A stretch of DNA of 26,969 bases from assembly GCA_045531495.1 (NCBI GenBank), contig JAZSED010000039.1:1-26969 (forward strand), given 5' to 3'. A program made the position numbers and the translations under genes. Under the pieces are notes generated by a model that was given only the letters and a program-made list of their open reading frames with translations, did no database searches and was not told where the DNA came from. Positions 22,795-26,969 of this stretch are shown piece by piece; the stretch's first letter is position 1, and each line of letters starts with the position of its first letter. Source of the DNA: URNF01 sp045531495 (GTDB lineage Bacteria > Bacillota > Clostridia > Oscillospirales > Acutalibacteraceae).

Positions 22795-23331
22795 ATGAAT
22801 TTTTGGGGACATTTTCGCACGGTGGCGGCACATCGCCGCAAGGTGCTGCAGCACTGTATCAAAGCAGGTATTGTTTGGCGAGGTCTGACCCATGACCTTT
22901 CCAAATTTTCACCCGCGGAGTTTTTGGTGGGCGCGCGGTTTTATACCGACGGTACGCGCAGTCCCAACGAAGCAGAAAGAAGGGAATACGGCTATTCTAA
23001 GGCGTGGATGCATCACAAAGGCAGAAACCGTCACCATTTTGAATATTGGACCGACTACAATCCCGATACCAAATTGATGCAACCGTTGCCGATGCCGGAT
23101 GTGTTTTTAGTGGAAATGGTGTGTGACCGCATTGCGGCAAGCAAGATATATGCGAAAGAAAAGTATACCGACCGTTTCCCGCTTGACTACTTTTTGCGTG
23201 GTAAAGCTACCCGTACGATTCATCCGGAGACCTCGGAAAAATTGGAACATATCCTGCGTATGCTGGCAGAAGAAGGGGAAGAGGTCACTTTCCGTTATCT
23301 GCGTGAAATGACAAGGAGGAAAAAGAAATGA
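22795..23331 (+). CDS. DUF5662-like protein of unknown function
   Basis: A 178-residue protein that I recognise as like DUF5662, widespread in Clostridia and without a known function. It has conserved His-rich motifs: THDLSKFSPAEF (residues 32-43), WMHHKGRNRHHFEYW (about 70-84), and VCDRIAASKIY near 105-115. The H-D pair and additional His and Asp residues spaced along helices recall metal-dependent HD-type hydrolases, but this is only a resemblance. No signal peptide or membrane segment; the C terminus ends in a basic RRKKK run. Start after AGGAGA at a good distance. The stop overlaps the next gene's start (ATGA). Confidence 0.75.
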   Translation: MNFWGHFRTVAAHRRKVLQHCIKAGIVWRGLTHDLSKFSPAEFLVGARFYTDGTRSPNEAERREYGYSKAWMHHKGRNRHHFEYWTDYNPDTKLMQPLPMPDVFLVEMVCDRIAASKIYAKEKYTDRFPLDYFLRGKATRTIHPETSEKLEHILRMLAEEGEEVTFRYLREMTRRKKK

Positions 23332-24578
23332 AAAAGGTATTTTGTGTTCTGCTGAGTATTTTGTTGCTTATGAGCTTGGCAGCGTGTAGAAAAAATGAGG
23401 AAATCCTGTCGTCGGCCGGGGGTGATATATCTGCGCCTGAAGTGACCGAAAAGGATGAAACGGAAAATACCGAGGCGGAAAGCGATAAAACGGAACAAAC
23501 AAAGCGTACGGAGAAAACGACGGGGACCACCAAAACCAAAAAGACCCGCAAACCGACTACAAGCCGTACCGTGCAGACAACCACAAAATATACGTTGCCC
23601 AATGACGGCAAAACCCGTGTAACGGTGCCAATGGCTTCGCTTGCGGAAGAGAACAAGGTGCGTTTTCTCGGTCGCACGTACACCTATGCGATGCAGGATA
23701 CACGTCAAATGGTGTATGGCAACACGGGATTTGTGCTGGAAGGCGAACTTTCGGGTGACGTTTCTATGGAAATTGACGTCGAAAAGGCCTGCTGTGCCGT
23801 GAATATTACGGTAGACGGAAAGCATCGCACCGAATGGGTGCAAAAAGGTGCGGCAACGGTGGTATTGGCAAAGGATTTACCAAAAGGCAACCACAGTATT
23901 TCCGTTACAAAGGGTACGGCGCATCACGCAGGCACTTTGACCGTGGAAACCGTTTCGTTTACAGGTATTCTGAAGACACCTAAGCCCGAAAAACTGCAAA
24001 TTGAATTTATCGGCGACTCGGTGACCGTTGGGGAGGGTATGTACGGTAAACAAAGTGATTTCCCGACGCTTGCCGAGACGTATAACACATATGAAGGCTA
24101 TGCGGCGCAGGTTGCGCGCAATCTCGGTGCGGGACTGTCCACTGTGGCGGCCTGCGGGTCGAAGGTGCCCGGTATGCGTAATTCTTTCTTGGAATACGGT
24201 TGGGATTTTGAGAACAATCATAAGGATATCGTGGTTATCAATATGGGTACAAACGACCTGGGCTGGTCGCACGTTTCCCTTGCCGAAGTAGAAAGTACGT
24301 TGCGCCCCGATTGTACCGCACTCATAAAGGCAGTGCGCGAAAAGTACGGCAAAGACACCTATATTGTGTGGGCATACGGTATGATGTTTGATAAAGATAA
24401 AGCGTTTTTCAAAGACGTGACCGAAAACTACGCAAAGGAGAATAATGACAGTCGCGTGTTGTTCTGCGATTTATCTGCCGCGAAGGATAATGCAGGCAAC
24501 GCTTCTCATCCGAGCAAAAAAGGTAATGACAAAGCAGCGGACATCTTGACACAATTCTTAAAAGATAACTGTATATAA
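23328..24578 (+). CDS. SGNH/CE2-like esterase, secreted lipoprotein
   Basis: 416 residues: a signal peptide with lipobox LAAC (lipidated C20), a Thr/Lys/Glu-rich linker (about 21-90) probably spanning the cell wall, a beta-rich domain (about 95-215), and an SGNH hydrolase domain with the nucleophile S231 in GDSVT, GTND (307-310) and the catalytic H394 in SHPSKKG. The beta domain followed by IEFIGDSVT is the layout of carbohydrate esterase family 2, which removes acetyl groups from plant or wall polysaccharides. The residue three before the histidine is Asn, not the usual Asp, suggesting a Ser-His dyad. The actual substrate is unknown. Translationally coupled to the upstream DUF5662-like gene by a 4-nt overlap with AAGGAGG in front. 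Confidence 0.82.
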   Translation: MKKVFCVLLSILLLMSLAACRKNEEILSSAGGDISAPEVTEKDETENTEAESDKTEQTKRTEKTTGTTKTKKTRKPTTSRTVQTTTKYTLPNDGKTRVTVPMASLAEENKVRFLGRTYTYAMQDTRQMVYGNTGFVLEGELSGDVSMEIDVEKACCAVNITVDGKHRTEWVQKGAATVVLAKDLPKGNHSISVTKGTAHHAGTLTVETVSFTGILKTPKPEKLQIEFIGDSVTVGEGMYGKQSDFPTLAETYNTYEGYAAQVARNLGAGLSTVAACGSKVPGMRNSFLEYGWDFENNHKDIVVINMGTNDLGWSHVSLAEVESTLRPDCTALIKAVREKYGKDTYIVWAYGMMFDKDKAFFKDVTENYAKENNDSRVLFCDLSAAKDNAGNASHPSKKGNDKAADILTQFLKDNCI

Positions 24579-24614
24579 AAACAGAGAAGATACACGCTTT
24601 TGTGTATCTTCTCT
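24577..24614. terminator. Terminator between esterase and AraC-type regulator
   Basis: A 13-bp stem (24583-24595 with 24602-24614). On the minus strand it is followed by GTTTTTA, a good terminator for the regulator; on the plus strand the tail is only AAATTT, so it is weaker for the esterase. Confidence 0.75.
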
Positions 24615-24653
24615 AAATTTATCCCTATGACCACCCATTGTGGGGGCGAGGTT

Positions 24654-26108
24654 TTATACCGATAACGCGTATTGCTTCGGAGAAATTCCCATTTTTTTCT
24701 TGAATACGGTGACAAAATATTTTGCATCCGAAAATCCGCTTTTTTCCGCCACTTCATATACCTTGTACTGTCCTGCTTTGAGCAGCGTACAGGCGTGCTG
24801 GAGGCGAAAACTCAAAATATATTCTTTCGGGGTCATACCGCAAGCGTTCTGAAAGGATTGATACAAATGAGATTCGCTGATGTTCAAAGCATTTGCGATT
24901 GCTTTTATGGTAAGTGTCGGCTCGTTAAAGTGGTTGTGTATAAAGGATAGGACCTCACGAACGATGTCATTGTGTATGTTGGATATGGGACGCGAAAGCT
25001 CGGACACAATACGGTAAAACGTGGATAAAGCGCGATAGTTCCTGTTGGGCAGATCGCTTCGCCAAATGGTAAACAGCTCCGAGAACAACTGTTGGACAAG
25101 TTCAGGTTGTTTTAAGACAAATAATTGCGGCGCAAACGTTTGGTCACATTGAAATTCTATACGGAAAATACGGTCTGTCTTGCCACGTAAACGGCAAGGC
25201 TTATTGGGTGGCAGATACAGCACGGTGTCTTTTTCTGCTTTTATGACGTGTGAACCAAAGTCATAGGTCATATAGTCGTCAAAGTGGTAGGTGAGCGTGT
25301 GTGCCGGCAATGTTGTTTCTTCGTTAGAACGGAAAAGTTTTTCTACCTGCGGACACGTTTGTTTGGCACTAAAGATAGGGCCGGACGTTTTGGGGTCTGC
25401 GAGATTACCGAACATATAACAACCGCCGTTATGTGCATTGGCAAACGCCAAGCCGCCGCGCACACCGACACCGTTCACTTGGTTAAGCGGTAAGTAAAAA
25501 GGGAACGCGCGTGTCTCGCAACCGCATACAATGCCGTATATACGCCAGCTTTGTTCAAAACCGATTTCCGCTTCAAAGTCGCTGATAGGCGGTTGCCGTA
25601 AGGTAAGGAGGGCATAGGGTCCGTCAACGGCAAACGCTACACGTCCTTTATTCGGAATACTGCACACCAAGTGTCCGCGTTCGTTCAGCGACCAGAAATT
25701 GCGGATAGGCGCGGCGAACCCTTTGGCATCGCGGGTAAGCGTTTGAAAATAATAGCAGGTGAAGTATGTTTCCAGCTCATCTATCGATTGGATTTTCGTA
25801 AAATCCAAATCCAGCAACGTCTCGCCGTTTACAGTCAGCCGTACATACCGAAAAGCACCTGCCTCAGATGCGGTACCGTTAGATGCAAGGGACAAGCTTC
25901 CGTGCATCTTTTGCGGAAAATGGAATGTTGTATAACTTTCGGGAACGTTGTCTACCGTCATATTCGCTTCCTTTCCGCGCACTTTGAAATGAAAACAGTG
26001 CGGTGTCGCTTTGCGCATATTGGCAGCAACCGCAAACGAAACTTCCGAACGGTACATATGATATACGGACTTTAAGACAGCTTGAATGGGTTCTTCCCGT
26101 GAAAACAT
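24654..26108 (-). CDS. AraC-family transcriptional regulator with large N-terminal sensor
   Basis: 484 residues, long for the family (usually about 300). The C-terminal 100 residues form the double helix-turn-helix: helix pairs near 399-421 (LTIKAIANALNISESHLYQSF) and 449-472 (YEVAEKSGFSDAKYFVTVFKK), ending GISPKQY. Residues about 257-330 look like the cupin-type arm of AraC proteins (LYLPPNKPCRLRG). The first 250 residues do not match a sensor I know; they are beta-rich with SDFEAEIGFEQSWRIYGIV and GGLAFANAHNGGCYMFG, recalling a LamG-like jelly roll. There is no signal peptide or membrane segment, so it is cytosolic. The start at 26108 follows AAGGAG. Divergent from a secreted-protein gene that it probably controls. 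Confidence 0.85.
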   Translation of the reverse strand: MFSREEPIQAVLKSVYHMYRSEVSFAVAANMRKATPHCFHFKVRGKEANMTVDNVPESYTTFHFPQKMHGSLSLASNGTASEAGAFRYVRLTVNGETLLDLDFTKIQSIDELETYFTCYYFQTLTRDAKGFAAPIRNFWSLNERGHLVCSIPNKGRVAFAVDGPYALLTLRQPPISDFEAEIGFEQSWRIYGIVCGCETRAFPFYLPLNQVNGVGVRGGLAFANAHNGGCYMFGNLADPKTSGPIFSAKQTCPQVEKLFRSNEETTLPAHTLTYHFDDYMTYDFGSHVIKAEKDTVLYLPPNKPCRLRGKTDRIFRIEFQCDQTFAPQLFVLKQPELVQQLFSELFTIWRSDLPNRNYRALSTFYRIVSELSRPISNIHNDIVREVLSFIHNHFNEPTLTIKAIANALNISESHLYQSFQNACGMTPKEYILSFRLQHACTLLKAGQYKVYEVAEKSGFSDAKYFVTVFKKKMGISPKQYALSV

Positions 26109-26143
26109 CTTCTCACTCCTTTTTAAAGGCTTCTTACGTGAGG

Positions 26144-26172
26144 AGTATAACACGTTTTTCGGAGAAAATCAA
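26144..26172 (-). promoter_or_regulatory. Promoter of the AraC-type regulator
   Basis: On the minus strand TTGATT (26172-26167), 17 bp, TATACT (26149-26144). The first copy of the candidate operator (26155-26168) lies on its spacer and touches the -35. Confidence 0.7.
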
Positions 26173-26190
26173 ACTTTTTCTGGAGAAAAA
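26155..26190. promoter_or_regulatory. Two direct-repeat operator candidates, 21 bp apart
   Basis: TTTTTCGGAGAAAA (26155-26168) and TTTTTCTGGAGAAAAA (26175-26190) share GGAGAAAA at positions 26161 and 26182, a spacing of exactly 21 bp. The second is itself a dyad (CTTTTTCT/AGAAAAAG, 26174-26191). AraC-family proteins typically bind direct repeats two helical turns apart, adjacent to the -35 of the target promoter, as here. Confidence 0.6.
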
Positions 26191-26194
26191 GCGA

Positions 26195-26222
26195 TTGTTT
26201 TTCGTGTTATATATTGTATAAT
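26195..26222 (+). promoter_or_regulatory. Promoter of the secreted-protein gene
   Basis: TTGTTT (26195-26200), 16 bp, TATAAT (26217-26222), with a good -10 and a poor -35, starting 4 bp after the second operator candidate. A weak -35 fits a promoter that needs an activator. Confidence 0.65.
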
Positions 26223-26264
26223 GATTATGCAGTAGTATTTTATTTAAATAAAGGAGAGATTTGT

Positions 26265-26969
26265 ATGCGTAAAATTTCCGTGTGGAAACGCATCGGTGCG
26301 GTACTTTTGTGCCTGTCGCTGATGTGCGGTATGCTTCTCACCGGTGTTGCATTGCCTGCAATTGCCGAAGAAGAAACCACAGTAAAAACCTTTGATTTTA
26401 CCGTAAAGGACATCATTCCTTTCAGCGGTGGCAAGTATGTCATCGGCGGTACGGTCAAAAATCCGTGGTGGGATTTTACCGGCACAGAGACCGAAGTGAC
26501 CACCGTTAAAAACTTGTTGAACGCCAACTTTGATCTTTACTACAACAATAAAGATTATTATGCGGCGATTCCGTTTGGCTCCACCCACTCGGGCGACCCG
26601 AACGGCTCTTCCGCGTCTTTCAAAACGCTGTATCAAAACGCGTATTTGCAGCGCGGCGGCATCGCTTCTGCGTATGTACCCACCAGCGGTTTTGAGGTTA
26701 TCACCGCGATGGTACCGAAGGTAGACGGCACACAGCTTGCCTACAAAAACTTCGAGACCACCTTCGATTTTGACCACAACAATTCGGGCGCTGCGGCTAT
26801 CTTCGGTTTCCGTCAGCAGACCCCCGGCAAATTTGTGGATGCCGACGGCGTGCTTAACAAAGAGCAGGGCTTCGTGCTGATTTCCAAAACGGGCGTGACG
26901 TTTGGCGCAGGCAGTGGCATCGTGGATACGATGTATACCACCGAAACCGCGACCTTCAGCGCTGCTGCG
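26265..26969 (+). CDS. Secreted protein, N-terminal part (cut by window edge)
   Basis: The frame is open from the ATG at 26265, after AAAGGAGAGA, to the end of the window (235 codons). A signal peptide is clear: basic start MRKISVWKR, a hydrophobic core, and a likely cleavage after A34 (ALPAIA-EEE). There is no lipobox. The mature part is rich in Thr, Gly, Asn and aromatic residues, with FETTFDFDHNNSGAAAIFGFRQQ and GFVLISKTGVTFGAGSG, which recalls LamG-like or other jelly-roll carbohydrate-binding domains. I do not recognise a catalytic motif in the visible part. Its divergent partner is an AraC-type regulator. Confidence 0.8.
   Translation, partial: MRKISVWKRIGAVLLCLSLMCGMLLTGVALPAIAEEETTVKTFDFTVKDIIPFSGGKYVIGGTVKNPWWDFTGTETEVTTVKNLLNANFDLYYNNKDYYAAIPFGSTHSGDPNGSSASFKTLYQNAYLQRGGIASAYVPTSGFEVITAMVPKVDGTQLAYKNFETTFDFDHNNSGAAAIFGFRQQTPGKFVDADGVLNKEQGFVLISKTGVTFGAGSGIVDTMYTTETATFSAAA

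Noticed and set aside
1..26969. CRISPR arrays, transposases, phage genes, toxin-antitoxin pairs
   Set aside because: No regularly spaced repeats, no recombinase or phage motifs, and no small adjacent gene pair beyond those assigned were seen.

Overview
The window reads as a chromosomal segment of a low-to-mid-GC Firmicute, most likely a member of Clostridia (an uncultured gut-type Oscillospirales-like lineage is my guess; the sequence does not fix the family). Reasons: strong sigma-A promoters of TTGACA-17-TATAAT type, GGAGG ribosome sites, many intrinsic terminators, the dgt-dnaG-rpoD (sigA) order of the macromolecular-synthesis operon, split secD/secF, a type III glutamine synthetase, meso-diaminopimelate dehydrogenase, and lipoprotein signal peptides. 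No phage, IS element, CRISPR array or rRNA is visible. Most of the window is housekeeping.

Layout. 1-134: start of lexA (minus, cut by the window edge), with a promoter and a LexA-box-like site. 135-491: intergenic, holding an orphan terminator that may end a small C-rich RNA. 492-3203: valS. 3252-4238: ddh (minus). 4239-4871: a long non-coding stretch with a 21-bp tandem repeat behind the ddh promoter, a hairpin-rich repeat of the kind dispersed in clostridial genomes, a tRNA-Val(GAC) gene on the minus strand, and an aminotransferase promoter. 4872-6146: class I aminotransferase. 6290-8616: secD-secF. 8741-8947: rpmE. 9058-9684: YigZ/IMPACT family gene. 9776-13815: dgt-dnaG-rpoD. 13885-18633 (minus): a complete branched-chain amino acid ABC transporter, transcribed livK-livH-livM-livG-livF. 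18817-20492 (minus): SDR oxidoreductase and metallophosphoesterase, overlapping. 20542-22635 (minus): glnN. 22795-24578 (plus): a DUF5662-like gene overlapping a lipoprotein SGNH/CE2-like esterase. 24654-26108 (minus): a long AraC-family regulator. 26265-26969 (plus): the beginning of a secreted protein, cut by the window edge.

How the genes work together: the left two thirds serve translation (valS, tRNA-Val, rpmE), protein export (secDF), replication and transcription (dnaG, rpoD) and SOS control (lexA). The centre and right serve nitrogen and amino-acid economy (ddh, aminotransferase, liv, glnN), each unit with its own promoter and terminator.

The right end is the most accessory-looking part: a cell-surface esterase, then a divergent regulator/secreted-protein pair. 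Their shared intergenic region carries two copies of a TTTTTC-GGAGAAAA-type element exactly 21 bp apart. One lies on the regulator's own promoter and the other just upstream of the -35 of the secreted-protein gene, which is the layout expected for an AraC-type autorepressor and activator. I consider this module and the candidate small RNA between lexA and valS the two best leads. I did not find convincing evidence of a wholly new system.
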